From: Candidatus Poribacteria bacterium
GTDB taxonomy: Bacteria > Poribacteria > WGA-4E > WGA-3G
Reading direction: 5' to 3'
Assembly: GCA_022827625.1 (NCBI GenBank)
Contig: JAJEIE010000018.1
Span: 207,787 to 271,786, forward strand
DNA length: 64,000 nt
This document shows positions 15,714 to 26,100 of this stretch, piece by piece. Both the position numbers and the translations under genes were made by a program. The first letter of the stretch is position 1, and each line of letters begins with the position of its first letter. The notes beneath the pieces were generated by a model. That model had not been told where the DNA came from. It saw nothing but the letters and a program-made list of their open reading frames with translations, and searched no databases.

Positions 15714-17450
15714 ATGTCTTTAATACGATTAGAACACGTCACTAAATTATACGATCCAGACCTAATCCTTGACGATATATCCGTCTCAATCGAACATGGA
15801 GACCGACTCGGGTTAATTGGGCGTAACGGAACTGGAAAAACAACGTTAATTAAAATTATTAACGGGATGCTTACCAATTTTAAAGGGAAAGTCGTTGCCG
15901 CCAAAGGACTGCGTATCGGGTACCTGAGCCAAGAACCCGACCTTGACCGTGATTGCACCTTAAGGCAGGAGATGCTCAAGGTTTTTGAGAAGCGACGCGC
16001 CCTTGAAGATAAGATGCTCTTGCTCGCAGAAGAGATGGAAATGCAGGAGGCGCCAGACCTCCTCACACGCTATGCCCACATTCAGGAACAGCACGAACGC
16101 CTCGGCGGCTACGATTACGAGCATCAAATTAACCGGATCCTTGGCGGCTTGGGGTTCAACGAACTGGATTTCAATCTTCCAATCGGAGTCCTCAGCGGCG
16201 GTCAGAAAAGTCGAGCGACCCTCGCCAAGCTCCTCCTTGAACAACCAGACCTGCTCCTTTTTGATGAACCGACGAATCACCTTGACATCAACGGCATAGA
16301 GTGGCTCGAGAATTACCTCAATAACGAATACAACGGCGCCGTCCTCGTCGTTTCTCACGACCGCTATTTTTTAGACAAGGTCGTCCGAAAAGTTTGGGAA
16401 CTCGAAGCACATCAAATCAAAATTTATCGGGGGAACTATTCCAAATACATTGAAACCAAAAGGGTTGAGGAATTAGTCGGGGAACGCGCATTCAAAAAAC
16501 AGCAGGCATTTATCGCACACGAAGAAGATTTTATTCGCCGGAACATCGCAGGACAGCGGACACGGGAGGCGCAAGGCAGACGAAAAAAACTCGCCCGCTT
16601 GGAACGCGTCGAAAAACCCAAACGCGAGGCGCCCACCTTCAATCTAACGTTCACACCTGAAACGCGCGGTGGAAACGATATTCTCCGATGCCAAGACGTG
16701 GGCAAAGCCTTTGGCGATAAAGTCGTTTTTACGGACTTGAACTTTGAGGTGTACCGCCGCGATATTATCGGAATTATCGGCGCAAACGGCACCGGAAAAA
16801 CAACACTCTTCCGTATGATTTTAGGCGAGGAGTCGCCCACCCACGGCGAAATGTGGGTCGGACCGACGCTCAAATTTGGACACTATGCCCAAGAACTTGA
16901 AGGACTCAACCCAGATAATGAAATTATTAACGAAATCTGGGAGCTCCGTCCACAGCAGACCCAAGAGGAAGTCCGCTCCTTCCTCGGCAGATTCTTGTTC
17001 TCTGGCGATGATGTCTTCAAACGGATTGGAAACCTCAGCGGCGGCGAGCAGAGCCGTGTACTCCTCGCAAAGTTATTATTAGCGAATGCAAACGTTTTAC
17101 TCCTCGATGAACCGACGAACCATCTGGATATTCCAGCGCGTGAGGCACTCGAAGCAGCACTCGCAGAATATCCCGCAACGCTTTTCATTATTTCTCACGA
17201 TCGCTATCTCTTGAGCAACCTGGCAACCAAATTGTTGATTTTTGACGGGAGACCCGGCGGCACCGCCGACCTCTTTGAAGGCAATTATACTGAATACGCC
17301 GCACACCAGCAACAGGCACTCCAAGAAAATCAACCATCGCCCGAAAAAGTCGAAGCGTCGGAACCTCTACAACCCGTTCAACCCAAACGGAAATCGAAGC
17401 CCAAGCGCAAGCGAAAGATAAAGGCACAGCGTCTGGTTGGAAGTAATTAG
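15714..17450 (+). CDS. ABC-F family ATPase (Uup/EttA-like)
   Basis: A 578-aa soluble protein with two ABC ATPase domains: Walker A GRNGTGKTT and GANGTGKTT, signatures LSGGQKSR and LSGGEQSR, and Walker B LLFDEPTNHLD and LLLDEPTNHLD. The linker between them is charged and helical. A very basic C-terminal tail (KRKSKPKRKRK) is present, reminiscent of the DNA/RNA-binding end of Uup. ABC-F proteins act on ribosomes rather than in transport. No membrane segments and no partner gene. No SD is evident before the ATG. Confidence 0.9.
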   Translation: MSLIRLEHVTKLYDPDLILDDISVSIEHGDRLGLIGRNGTGKTTLIKIINGMLTNFKGKVVAAKGLRIGYLSQEPDLDRDCTLRQEMLKVFEKRRALEDKMLLLAEEMEMQEAPDLLTRYAHIQEQHERLGGYDYEHQINRILGGLGFNELDFNLPIGVLSGGQKSRATLAKLLLEQPDLLLFDEPTNHLDINGIEWLENYLNNEYNGAVLVVSHDRYFLDKVVRKVWELEAHQIKIYRGNYSKYIETKRVEELVGERAFKKQQAFIAHEEDFIRRNIAGQRTREAQGRRKKLARLERVEKPKREAPTFNLTFTPETRGGNDILRCQDVGKAFGDKVVFTDLNFEVYRRDIIGIIGANGTGKTTLFRMILGEESPTHGEMWVGPTLKFGHYAQELEGLNPDNEIINEIWELRPQQTQEEVRSFLGRFLFSGDDVFKRIGNLSGGEQSRVLLAKLLLANANVLLLDEPTNHLDIPAREALEAALAEYPATLFIISHDRYLLSNLATKLLIFDGRPGGTADLFEGNYTEYAAHQQQALQENQPSPEKVEASEPLQPVQPKRKSKPKRKRKIKAQRLVGSN

Positions 17451-17629
17451 AATTATCCTTAAAAGTCTCCCTTGTACCGCAAACTGTTAGTTTGCGAAGC
17501 GCACGCCACAAACTGACAGTTTTGCGGCGTACTCGCCCCGGTGAATGCCATTGAGGCATTCATACCGTTGATTCATGCGATGTGCATCGTGCTACACTTT
17601 TGGATATTTAATAGTTCAAAAAGTTTAAC
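17451..17629. repeat. Composite repeat upstream of the MarR gene
   Basis: Contains AACTGTTAGTTTGCGAAGCG, its inverse, GGCGTACTCG, and the hairpin ATGCCATTGAGGCAT. Copies of these modules lie at 6942, 13360-13510 and 20573-20670. Confidence 0.6.
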
Positions 17630-17658
17630 TTGACATTCCTTTAAAGTTAATGTATAAT
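17630..17658 (+). promoter_or_regulatory. Consensus promoter TTGACA-17-TATAAT
   Basis: Both hexamers match the sigma70 consensus exactly with optimal 17-bp spacing (17630-17635 and 17653-17658). A strong promoter in front of a MarR-type gene suggests it is held down by a repressor. Confidence 0.85.
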
Positions 17659-17679
17659 TATTATATCCTATACGACATA

Positions 17680-17707
17680 AATAATATCCCATATAGGAGA
17701 TATTATT
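17680..17707. promoter_or_regulatory. Palindromic candidate operator
   Basis: AATAATATC (17680-17688) and GATATTATT (17699-17707) are exact inverses around CCATATAGGA. It lies just after the predicted transcript start. MarR proteins commonly bind such A+T-rich palindromes at their own promoters, so autoregulation is inferred. Confidence 0.65.
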
Positions 17708-17814
17708 TTCAATAGGTTTTGAACTTATACATTGTTTATTAACAAACCGGCATAGGAGTTATGCCCTGAATATCAACTTTCAACAACGCGTTTGGCTTGC
17801 GGGTGCCACAAGAG

Positions 17815-18693
17815 ATGTCTAAAGATCAAGAATTCCATAACGATATTGACATTATAATGCGCGTGATGCGTCATGCGCAGGCAGCCGTCAAATCCAGATT
17901 TATTCAGGAGATCGTTCCGAAGCGTCTGACGATTGTCCAGTTTAACGCCCTACAGCACCTGCATTGGTATGGACACGAAACGGGCATGTCGATCAGTGAG
18001 TTAGGCGAGCATTTAGGGCTTGCCCATAACACAACATCTGGCTTGGTGAGTCGTCTCGAACGACACGGGTGGGTCGTCCGTCGGCGGTGCGACCAAGATC
18101 GGAGACGCTCTCGGATTAAACTCACACCCCAGTCCGAGGAACTCTTCCATGAGGCTGTGGACCACGCCACGAACTTTTGGCAGAGCACTTTTGGGCAGCT
18201 CACCACGCAAGAACAGGAAAACTTGATTGACGGGCTAAAACGCTTGAAACAGATAATGGCGAAGCCGGTGTGGCCAAGTTATGCACAACTACACCCACGC
18301 GACGCCGATCACCTCAAAGAACGGTTTGAAGCCGATTTGGACGAACTCGCACAAGCAAAACTCAAACTCGTCGGCATGCGGTTGATTCTCGCACAGATTG
18401 CCGAGAAACGAGATGAACATGAACTCGCAGCGTACCTGAACCAAGCCGCATCCGAAGAAATACGCCATACCAATCAACTATTGGTCCTCCTCGGCCACGG
18501 TGAAAATTTCAAGACACTCCTCTCCACACTCGTCCAGGAAGACAGAGTCGTTTATGAGGAACTCTTAGCCTTGCTTGAAGCCGCACCCTACGCCGAAGAT
18601 GATGAAGAATTAGTGCTCTTACAACAGATGGTTCAAGATAACCAGAGATATAGACGTTGGTTTCGCAGTGTCCACAAACAAACGAATCAGTGA
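17815..18693 (+). CDS. MarR-family regulator fused to a ferritin-like helical domain
   Basis: 292 aa from ATG 17815; a TTG at 17797 is an alternative. Residues about 20-145 form a MarR winged helix: the recognition helix GLAHNTTSGLVSRLERHGWV is followed by the wing RRRCDQDRRRSRIKL. Residues about 170-288 form an added bundle of four predicted helices; the second contains ASEEIRHTN, an E-x-x-H ferritin/rubrerythrin-like metal motif, and helix C has VVYEELL. The last helix lacks a clear E-x-x-H, so a di-iron site is uncertain. The fusion suggests a sensor for iron, oxygen or peroxide; no target gene is adjacent. Confidence 0.7.
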   Translation: MSKDQEFHNDIDIIMRVMRHAQAAVKSRFIQEIVPKRLTIVQFNALQHLHWYGHETGMSISELGEHLGLAHNTTSGLVSRLERHGWVVRRRCDQDRRRSRIKLTPQSEELFHEAVDHATNFWQSTFGQLTTQEQENLIDGLKRLKQIMAKPVWPSYAQLHPRDADHLKERFEADLDELAQAKLKLVGMRLILAQIAEKRDEHELAAYLNQAASEEIRHTNQLLVLLGHGENFKTLLSTLVQEDRVVYEELLALLEAAPYAEDDEELVLLQQMVQDNQRYRRWFRSVHKQTNQ

Positions 18694-18793
18694 CTTCTAT
18701 TTTGTCAACAGCCATCAACGTTTCTAATTTTCTCAAGCATCCGTCTTGAAAAAACGAGACTTTTCCCCGGCTGATGACGCTTAAGAGGAGAAT

Positions 18794-19408
18794 ATGCAGT
18801 CCCAAAGCTCTGAAAAGGTTCCGCTAGACTGTTACGATGATACTGAGTTAATTGCGCAATTTCAAAACGGCGATAACGCCGCGTTTGACGCGCTCTTTAC
18901 CCGCTACCAAAAACGCACCTATCGACTCGTACAACGCTTCGTCTCTAACCCCGAAGATGCATCAGATTTGACGCAAGATGCCTTCATTCGAGCGTATCAG
19001 GGGTTGGGAGATTTCAAGAGTCAGTGCCAGTTTTACAGTTGGCTTTACCGGATTACGGTGAATCTCTGTATTGATTTCTTGCGGAAGAAATCGAGATCGG
19101 AAGTGCTGCTGTACGACTCCGATGAATCTGGGGAGTTGCCGATGGCAAATATCGCTGATCCGCGCTCAGAGTCCCCAGCGAAAGCGGTGGAGAATAAAGA
19201 ATTGAGAGCGCACATCCGAAAAGCCGTCCGACGGCTACCGCCAAAGCAACGCCAAATCTTCATTTTGCGACACTGGAACGGCTTGTCGCTTAAGGATATA
19301 GCAGCAACGGTTGGTAGGTCGGATGGAACGGTTAAGGCGCATCTGCTGCATGCACATCGTAACCTTCGTAAACATCTCCGTCCGTATCTGCGAGAGACAG
19401 ACCTCTAA
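18794..19408 (+). CDS. ECF-type RNA polymerase sigma factor
   Basis: A 204-aa sigma70-family protein. Region 2 (about 28-95) includes DASDLTQDAFIRAYQGL and SWLYRITVNLCIDFLRKK; region 4 (about 135-195) is RLPPKQRQIFILRHW...SLKDIAATVGRSDGTVKAHL. GAGGAG lies 4-5 bp before ATG. Length and arrangement match RpoE-like group IV factors. No anti-sigma gene is adjacent, which is unusual; the downstream gene is convergent. Confidence 0.88.
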   Translation: MQSQSSEKVPLDCYDDTELIAQFQNGDNAAFDALFTRYQKRTYRLVQRFVSNPEDASDLTQDAFIRAYQGLGDFKSQCQFYSWLYRITVNLCIDFLRKKSRSEVLLYDSDESGELPMANIADPRSESPAKAVENKELRAHIRKAVRRLPPKQRQIFILRHWNGLSLKDIAATVGRSDGTVKAHLLHAHRNLRKHLRPYLRETDL

Positions 19409-19446
19409 CGCCCTTGGTCGGTGCGGTTTTGCGGCATACTCGCCTG

Positions 19447-19478
19447 CCCCCCTGATAAGGGGGGATCAAGGGGGGTTG
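19447..19478. repeat. CCCCCC/GGGGGG hairpin repeat
   Basis: CCCCCCTGATAAGGGGGG forms a 6-bp hairpin, followed by ATCAAGGGGGG. It lies between convergent genes but has no T-tract, so it reads as a repeat more than a terminator. Confidence 0.5.
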
Positions 19479-19529
19479 CGACGTGCATTCCAACCGCACC
19501 GATCCGATATAGGAACTCAGCGGCGCGGT

Positions 19530-20522
19530 TTACGCCTTCTCACCCTCGCTCGTAAAGAGCGCCTCAACGAAATCCGCGCCCGCGAAGTCTCGTAAGTCGT
19601 CAATCTTCTCACCGATCCCGATGAGTTTAACGGGTGCCCCGATTTCGGCGTTCACTCCGATGACGATCCCACCTTTCGCAGTGCCATCCAGTTTTGTGAC
19701 CGCGACCCCTGTAATTGGCACAGCGTCGTTGAAAATCTTCGCTTGCATCAGCGCGTTTTGACCGACTGTTCCATCCACGACAAGCAGCACTTCATGCGGG
19801 GCGTTTGCCTGTGCCTTCGCCATAACACGACCGATTTTCGAGAGTTCGTCCATCAGCGGTTTTTTCGTATGCAATCTACCGGCAGTATCGACGATGAGCA
19901 CATCAGCGTTCCGGTGTTTTGCTGCGTGAATCGCATCGAACACAACCGAGGCAGGCTCGGCATTTTCGCCGCCCCGAATGAGTTCCGCACCCGCCCGCTC
20001 ACACCAAATCGCAAGTTGATCCTCCGCCGCCGCCCGAAATGTATCGCCGGCAGCGACAACCACGCGATGCCCATCCGTAATAAATCGGCTCGCCAGTTTC
20101 CCGATCGTCGTCGTCTTGCCAGCACCATTGACACCGAGCACTAAAATCGTCCACGGTTTTTCGGCTTTGATCGCCAGCGGCACATCCTCACCCAGAAGGT
20201 TCAAGATTTCTGATTTCAGCACCGATGCTAACGCTGAAGAGTCGCTTAACCCTTCTGCCTTCACCCGTTCTCTAACGTTATCCATTAACGTCAAGGTGGT
20301 ATCAACACCTACATCCGACTGGATTAAAATCTCCTCAATCTCTTCCATCAAATCTTCATCAATCTTTCTGCCAACGCCGAGGAGTCCTGACAACTGAGAC
20401 AGGAACTGGTTCCGCGTTTTCGTCAACCCCGACTTGAGGCGATTAAACCAATTTTCCTGTGTGTCTCCGGCATCGGATTCAACATCATCTTTATCACGGC
20501 TTTTAAATAGGTTTCTTAGCAT
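19530..20522 (-). CDS. ftsY: Signal recognition particle receptor FtsY
   Basis: A 330-aa SRP GTPase. A short acidic N-terminus replaces the long A domain of E. coli FtsY. The N domain is at about 30-110 and the G domain follows, with P-loop GVNGAGKTTT, DTFRAAAEDQL, DTAGR, TKLDG and the C-terminal DLRDFAGADFVEAL. It docks the ribosome-SRP complex at the membrane for cotranslational insertion. AGGAG precedes ATG 20522. It seems to be a single-gene unit. Confidence 0.95.
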   Translation of the reverse strand: MLRNLFKSRDKDDVESDAGDTQENWFNRLKSGLTKTRNQFLSQLSGLLGVGRKIDEDLMEEIEEILIQSDVGVDTTLTLMDNVRERVKAEGLSDSSALASVLKSEILNLLGEDVPLAIKAEKPWTILVLGVNGAGKTTTIGKLASRFITDGHRVVVAAGDTFRAAAEDQLAIWCERAGAELIRGGENAEPASVVFDAIHAAKHRNADVLIVDTAGRLHTKKPLMDELSKIGRVMAKAQANAPHEVLLVVDGTVGQNALMQAKIFNDAVPITGVAVTKLDGTAKGGIVIGVNAEIGAPVKLIGIGEKIDDLRDFAGADFVEALFTSEGEKA

Positions 20523-20988
20523 TATTGCTCCTTTTTATTGTAAAGCCCATAATTAATTGGACACTCCTATCGTACCGCGATGCACATCGCATCTGAGCGA
20601 GTACGCCGCAAAACTGTTAGTTTGCGTGTTCTCCGGTCCCTGCACACAAACTAACAGTTTGTGCTACAAGTGTTTACATATTTTCGGGCTTTACTATAAT
20701 AGGGTCGGCTGTCAAAAAGCGGCTGTTGGCAGGAAAAACGTTGGGAACTGCCTAACGATCTACCGAAAGCCGACTGCTGATCGCTGGTTCCTATTCCTAT
20801 GATACAGTAACGCGAGGCAGAAAGGCAAACTAATTTCTGCAAACTAAATAGCCCTGCAAATTTCCTTGCAATACTTGCTATTTTGTCGTAAACTAAAGGA
20901 TACGTAAATACACATTTGTAGTCACATGTTTATTTGGAAGTTTTACAAAATTTATTAGTTTTATATCCACAAGTTGAGGGGATTAATC
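20523..20988. other. Divergent intergenic region with repeats
   Basis: No gene seen. A composite repeat at 20573-20670 has ATGCACATCGCATC, GAGTACGCCGC and inverted AACTGTTAGTTTG/CAAACTAACAG copies. The stretch 20700-20860 holds GCCGACTGCTGATCG-type repeats. A weak promoter for the P460 gene lies at 20866-20894. Confidence 0.6.
20866..20894 (+). promoter_or_regulatory. Possible promoter of the cytochrome operon
   Basis: TTGCAA (20866-20871), 17-bp spacer, TAAACT (20889-20894). Each hexamer has two mismatches to consensus. Confidence 0.4.
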
Positions 20989-21555
20989 ATGAAAACGCAA
21001 ACGCAACACCAATTGCTACTGAATCTCGCAGTGATAGCCACACTGTGTCTATGCTTTTCCGCCTGCACCAGTGAACAGGCTTCGGAGGAGCTTGTTCAAA
21101 CGCTACAGGAAGAGACAACCGTCGTCGAGCCTGAAGAACCAGCGGTTCCACTGCCAGGACTCCCCGAAGATGTCGCGGGTTACACACAGTGGTTAAAACT
21201 AAATGCCGAACCTATACCACCTGTTCCGGGTGGCGACCCACACAACGGCGATAAAAACGTTTACGTCAACAAAACACGAGAAACCATTGCACCCAATGGC
21301 GAACAGCAGTTCCCGTACCCTAATGGGAGTATTGTCGTAAAAGAGGCATATCGTCCCGGTAAGGATTATGTCGGACTCATCGCAATTATGCGGAAAAAAG
21401 CAGGCGTGAACCCGGATCATAACGATTGGGAGTTCATCGAGTATACCCGGAACGCCTCGGATGCCGATTTCGCCATCATAGCCAAAGATGGCGTCTGTTG
21501 GGGCTGCCACGCCCAAGTCGAAGATATCGACTATGTTTTTACAGAACTTGAATAA
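20989..21555 (+). CDS. Cytochrome P460-like lipoprotein
   Basis: 188 aa from ATG 20989, with GAGGGG at 7 bp. A lipobox (CFSAC) places the lipid Cys at residue 26. The body has the cytochrome P460 pattern: SIVVKEAY, LIAIMRKK, DWEFIEY, and a single c-type heme site CWGCH at 170-174 near the C-terminus. P460 proteins oxidise hydroxylamine or handle NO, or act as cytochrome c'-beta gas binders; which applies here is not visible. Only 17 bp separate it from a diheme beta-barrel gene, so electron exchange between the two is likely. Confidence 0.8.
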   Translation: MKTQTQHQLLLNLAVIATLCLCFSACTSEQASEELVQTLQEETTVVEPEEPAVPLPGLPEDVAGYTQWLKLNAEPIPPVPGGDPHNGDKNVYVNKTRETIAPNGEQQFPYPNGSIVVKEAYRPGKDYVGLIAIMRKKAGVNPDHNDWEFIEYTRNASDADFAIIAKDGVCWGCHAQVEDIDYVFTELE

Positions 21556-21572
21556 AAAATAAGGAGGTCCTT

Positions 21573-22814
21573 TTGAATCCAGATTACAACAGCATTATGA
21601 GTTGTTCCAGCAACACCCTTTTACGAACAAACCCGCTGTATAGAAAAGCGGATACGGTCAAGCAGTCATTTTTACGGCTCTTACTCATGACCGGTGTTAC
21701 AATGTGTCTCTTTTTGCCCAAAACAGCGGAGGCGCGTCCTGAATTTGCCACTGAACTTGGCAAAGAGTGTAGTTTCTGCCACATTGATCCGGCTGGCGGG
21801 GGTCCCCGAAATCGCGTCGGTGAAATCTTTGAGGAGAACTATTTTGAGTTTCCTGAAGATTTTGACATGGAAGCCGTAACCGAAGAGGCAAAGGAGGTCG
21901 TCAAACAACTCACGACTTCGCTTGATTTGCAGACCGCATTTATCAAAACAACACATGTAGACGAAGGAGAGAACGCTATCGCTGGCTGCAATTCATGCCA
22001 CTCTTCGATTGACAGATTTTTGCTCATGCAAGCAGAGGTCACCTTCAATGCACAAGCCTCCGAACACGTTCGGCTTACCCTTTCCAACAACGCTGGGACA
22101 ACGATGAATGCATTTGCAACGATAGATGTCATTCCAAAACATCTCTACGTCAAAGTTGGACAGTTCCGACTTCCGTTTGCTATTAAACAGAAGGACCACA
22201 ATATCCTCGTTCGACAGGGTTACGGACTCGGTTCTAACAAACGGGATGTCGGTGTGGAACTCGGCGGGACCGCAGGCAGACTTTTTTATAATGCAGCTTT
22301 CTTTAACGCTCGCAATGCGGCAGCGAAAGGCGGACTCGGTACAATAGGTGCCCAACTCGGACCGGTGCGTGCAGGGGTCTCCGGTATATTTGAAAAGCCT
22401 GGCGAAGATTGGGAACGACTCATCGGGGCATTTCTCACTACCTCTTTTGCTGGACTGAGTCTTGAAGGCGAATTCAATTTTGGGAACAGCGGGGAAGTCG
22501 CCTCTTTCGCACCGGATGCCGTCGATTCAAAAGGATACTATATTGGGGCGAGATACCGACTCCTCCCACAACTCACGCTCGCCGGTCGATACGGGCTCTT
22601 TGACCCGGATAGAACGGTGAAGGGAGACGCCAGCCAACGGGTGACGCTCACCGCTCAATACAACTTTATAGAAAATGGAGCGATCTCGCTATTTTACTGG
22701 GCGAACCTTGCGAATGCAGACCGCAGCGCCGATGATACCTTCTCTGACAAAGGTGTATTGCGGCAACTCCAAGGCACCGATCAAATTATCGTCATGTCAC
22801 ACTTCTGGTTTTAA
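21573..22814 (+). CDS. Outer-membrane beta-barrel with N-terminal diheme c-type domain
   Basis: 413 aa starting at TTG 21573 behind a perfect AAGGAGGT. A signal sequence (about 33-54) precedes two c-type heme motifs, CSFCH at 66-70 and CNSCH at 139-143. From about 150 the sequence alternates as amphipathic strands typical of phosphate-selective-porin-like barrels (RLTLSNNAG, LYVKVGQFRLPFAI, GYYIGARYRLL) and ends in HFWF, the aromatic C-terminus used by the BAM machinery. The gene follows the P460 lipoprotein. Together they could carry electrons to or through the outer membrane; this is inference. Confidence 0.75.
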   Translation: MNPDYNSIMSCSSNTLLRTNPLYRKADTVKQSFLRLLLMTGVTMCLFLPKTAEARPEFATELGKECSFCHIDPAGGGPRNRVGEIFEENYFEFPEDFDMEAVTEEAKEVVKQLTTSLDLQTAFIKTTHVDEGENAIAGCNSCHSSIDRFLLMQAEVTFNAQASEHVRLTLSNNAGTTMNAFATIDVIPKHLYVKVGQFRLPFAIKQKDHNILVRQGYGLGSNKRDVGVELGGTAGRLFYNAAFFNARNAAAKGGLGTIGAQLGPVRAGVSGIFEKPGEDWERLIGAFLTTSFAGLSLEGEFNFGNSGEVASFAPDAVDSKGYYIGARYRLLPQLTLAGRYGLFDPDRTVKGDASQRVTLTAQYNFIENGAISLFYWANLANADRSADDTFSDKGVLRQLQGTDQIIVMSHFWF

Positions 22815-22938
22815 AAAGTTTAAAAGTGGTCTAAAGTGAACTAAAGTTGAAAGTTGTGAAGAGGTGTGTGATGAACCAAAAGTCTCTTTCAACTTTAGCA
22901 CACTTGCAAACTTTAGCACACTTGCAAACTTTTAAAAC
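22815..22938. repeat. AAAGTTTAAAAGTGG / CACTTGCAAACTTT inverted repeat element
   Basis: Left half TTTAAAAGTGGTCTAAAGTG and right half AGCACACTTGCAAACTTTT are inverse-like, with TGATGAACCAAAAGTCTCTT between. A close copy is at 59391-59510. The rest of the gap to 23162 holds AAAATTGCTATTA direct repeats and no gene. Confidence 0.75.
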
Positions 22939-23162
22939 TGTGTCTATATTTACACATAACGTCACCCAAAGACACCCTATGCGTCTTTAGCAAGTGCTGG
23001 CAAAGTTTAAAAACCCACCTGGACTTGACTTCCCCGCTCTTAATCACATAAAAATAAAGCAAGATACGATTGGCATAAAAATTGCTATTAAAAATTGCTA
23101 TTATTGTTATTGTAAAAATTGCCGAATTTACCATAGAACCTTAAGACGAAGGGAACATTCTC

Positions 23163-26100
23163 ATGGTAGCTAAACTTTCCAAGGACTTTTTAATCGGCGT
23201 GATTGGGCTAATGGCGCTAATCCTTGTTGCCTGTATTTTCTATATTGTACAGGATAACATGACGGCGCGGACACGGTACAGCGTTGAGACCTTCACACCG
23301 CAAGGAAAGGTGCCACAATGGGTCGATTTTTCGATTACGTTTTCGGAGGCGATCATTGATAAGTCACGCATCGGCACCGAAATCCCAGCCGAAGCGTTTC
23401 GGTTTACCCCAGCCGTCCAAGGCACGGCACGCTGGGTCGCACGCGATAGAATCGGATTTTTCTTAAACGCACCGTTGGCACCCGCCGCACAATACACTGT
23501 CCAACTCACACCCGACCTGAACCCATCTGAAACATTTTTACTCACCGGACAAAAAGAATTCAAATTCGCGACTGAACCCTTCACAGTAGAACAGACACGG
23601 GTGGAATTTACCACCAATGAAGCACGGGAACAAGCAACAGGGGTCGGGACAATCGCGTTCAACTATCCTGTAACGACTGCTGACTTAAAGGCCCACCTCT
23701 CTGTTGAATTGGATGATGGCACAGAAATCCCATATCAAATTGAGACCAACGCTGCCACCGCACGGACAGTCCGATTCAAAACACAACGGATAAAACGCGG
23801 CAGCGCAGACCGAGAGATAAAAGTTAAAATTGAGAGAGGCTTTAAATGCACTGGCGGACAAATCGGGCTTGAGAAACCACATGTTACACCCGTCATGCTC
23901 CGCGGGATAGGCACACTCGGGGTAACATATTCGGACGTGTGGGAAAGTGATGGCACACCCTATATTTCCGTCAGCTTCAGTGCACCGGTGCTCGCCGATA
24001 CCATCCAACCCTATCTCGAACTGACACCGACTGTCGCGTATCAAGTGGTCACCGATTACCGGAATATAGAAATACACGGCGATTTCGAGCGACGCACGAC
24101 CTATACGTTGAAAATTCAGCGGGGCCTGACGGCGCGAAATGATGCCGTTTTGAAGCAAGACTATATGACAAGGTTGAGAATCCCCGATATCCGCCCACAA
24201 CTCCGATTCCTTGGTGACGGGTTCTTTCTCGCACGGGAAGGGCAGCTAAACCTCGGACTCGCAACGATTAACATTGCGCGCGTGAAACTTGATATCGAAA
24301 AAGTTTTCGCGAATAACCTTATCTATGTCTCAAAATTGGAGCGATGGAGCCGCTGGAGCCGGAACTTAGGTAAATCTATTCATACGGAAGTACTTGACAT
24401 CCCAGCGCAGTTGAACCAAGAGGTAACCGTACCGATCTCCTTGGAAGACTACCTCTCAGACGAACATGTCGGCATCTTTAAGGTCGTGGCGCGCAACGCC
24501 GATCGGGAATGGGACAGTGCCCATCAATGGGTCCTCGTTACGGATTTGGGTATCACCGCCAAACGCGCTGGCGATAGTCTCGCCGTTTGGGTAAAGTCCC
24601 TGGCTACCGGCGCAGCTGTACCGACAGCGCGTGTCAAACTCATCAGCGACAATAACCAGACGCTCCTCAGCGGGACAACCAACTGGGCAGGATTTGTTGA
24701 ATTCAAGGAGGTCGCTGAGAGAACCGAAGGTTTCACACCCTTTATGATTACTGTCGCGAAACGCGACGATCTCGCTTTCGTTCAATTGGATCGACACGAA
24801 ATCGCAACAGCAGATTTTGATATCTCAGGTCCCGCCTATTTGCAAAAGGGATATGAAGCCTTTCTCTATACAAGTCGAGGGGTGTATCGACCCGGCGAGA
24901 CTGTCGAACTTGCCGGGATCGTCCGCGCACCGAAACAGGCAACGCCAGGGTCGCTACCTGCCCGTATTGAAGTCCTCTCGCCAGACGGCAGAATCCTACG
25001 AGAATTGCGGCAGCAAACGACAAAAACCGGTGCCTGTGAAGCCAAAATTCCGATCCCTGACTACGCACAGACGGGGAATTATATCGCCAAAATGCTGATT
25101 GCCGATAAGGTCGTCGGAAGAACACAATTTCAGGTTGAGGAATTCATGCCGGACCGGATGAAGGTCGGCATCGCTACGGACAAATCTATCTATCGGCTTG
25201 GAGATGAGATCGACATTCAAGTGGAGGCTGTTAATCTGTTCGGTCCCCCGGCTGCGGGACGAAAAGTTCAGGTCTCCTGCGAATTGAGAGCCGTTTCCCT
25301 CGCAGACGCTGACGGCGTTTCATCACCTGATTTTGATATAACACAGTGGCGCTCCTTCGTTTTCGGCAACACTGAATCCAATTTTGCCAAACGGTTTGAA
25401 AGTCAACGCATTGAACTCGGAGAAATCAAAACTGACCCCGCAGGTAAGGCGCGCTATCAATTCGCTATTCCTGCAGCCCTGAAGGCACCCTCGCTGCTAA
25501 ATGGTGTCCTCACGGCAACCGTCAGTGAAATCGGGGGCAGAGCCGTCACGGCTTCACGCCGAGTTGTTATCCATCCCTATTCGCATTACGTCGGGCTGCG
25601 CCGCACAAATACGGCGGATGCTAAAATTCGTCAACCCGTTCGTATTGACTATGTAGCCGTCGATGAGGCTATGGCGGTCGCGCCTGGGCGCGCTTTGCGG
25701 TTAAGCCTCCACAAAGTCCACTGGAACACAATACTGCGGCAGAATACGGCTGGACGGTACGAATACGTTTCCGAACCGCAGACAACCGAGGTTGAGACAC
25801 ACGACTTAACTTCCGCAGAGACACCACAGACCATCACACTGACCCCTGCGGACTACGGTGAATATCGCCTCCGACTTGAGGACCTCAAATCAACGGCGAC
25901 AGCGGAAATCGGATTCTACGTTAACGGTTGGGGCAATACTTCGGTGTCTATGGAACATCCGACTCGCTTGGATCTGACGCTCAATAAACCTGCCTATCGG
26001 TCTGGGGAAACAGCGAAACTACAGGTCAAAGCACCGTTCCCCGGTACGCTGCTCCTGACTGTTGAGCGTGAGAAGGTCCTGAGTTACCGCACGATTGTCA

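Noticed and set aside
17768..17776. Minimal upstream frame ATG-CCC-TGA after GGAG in the leader of the MarR gene
   Set aside because: A two-codon frame could arise by chance and there is nothing else to support a leader-peptide mechanism.
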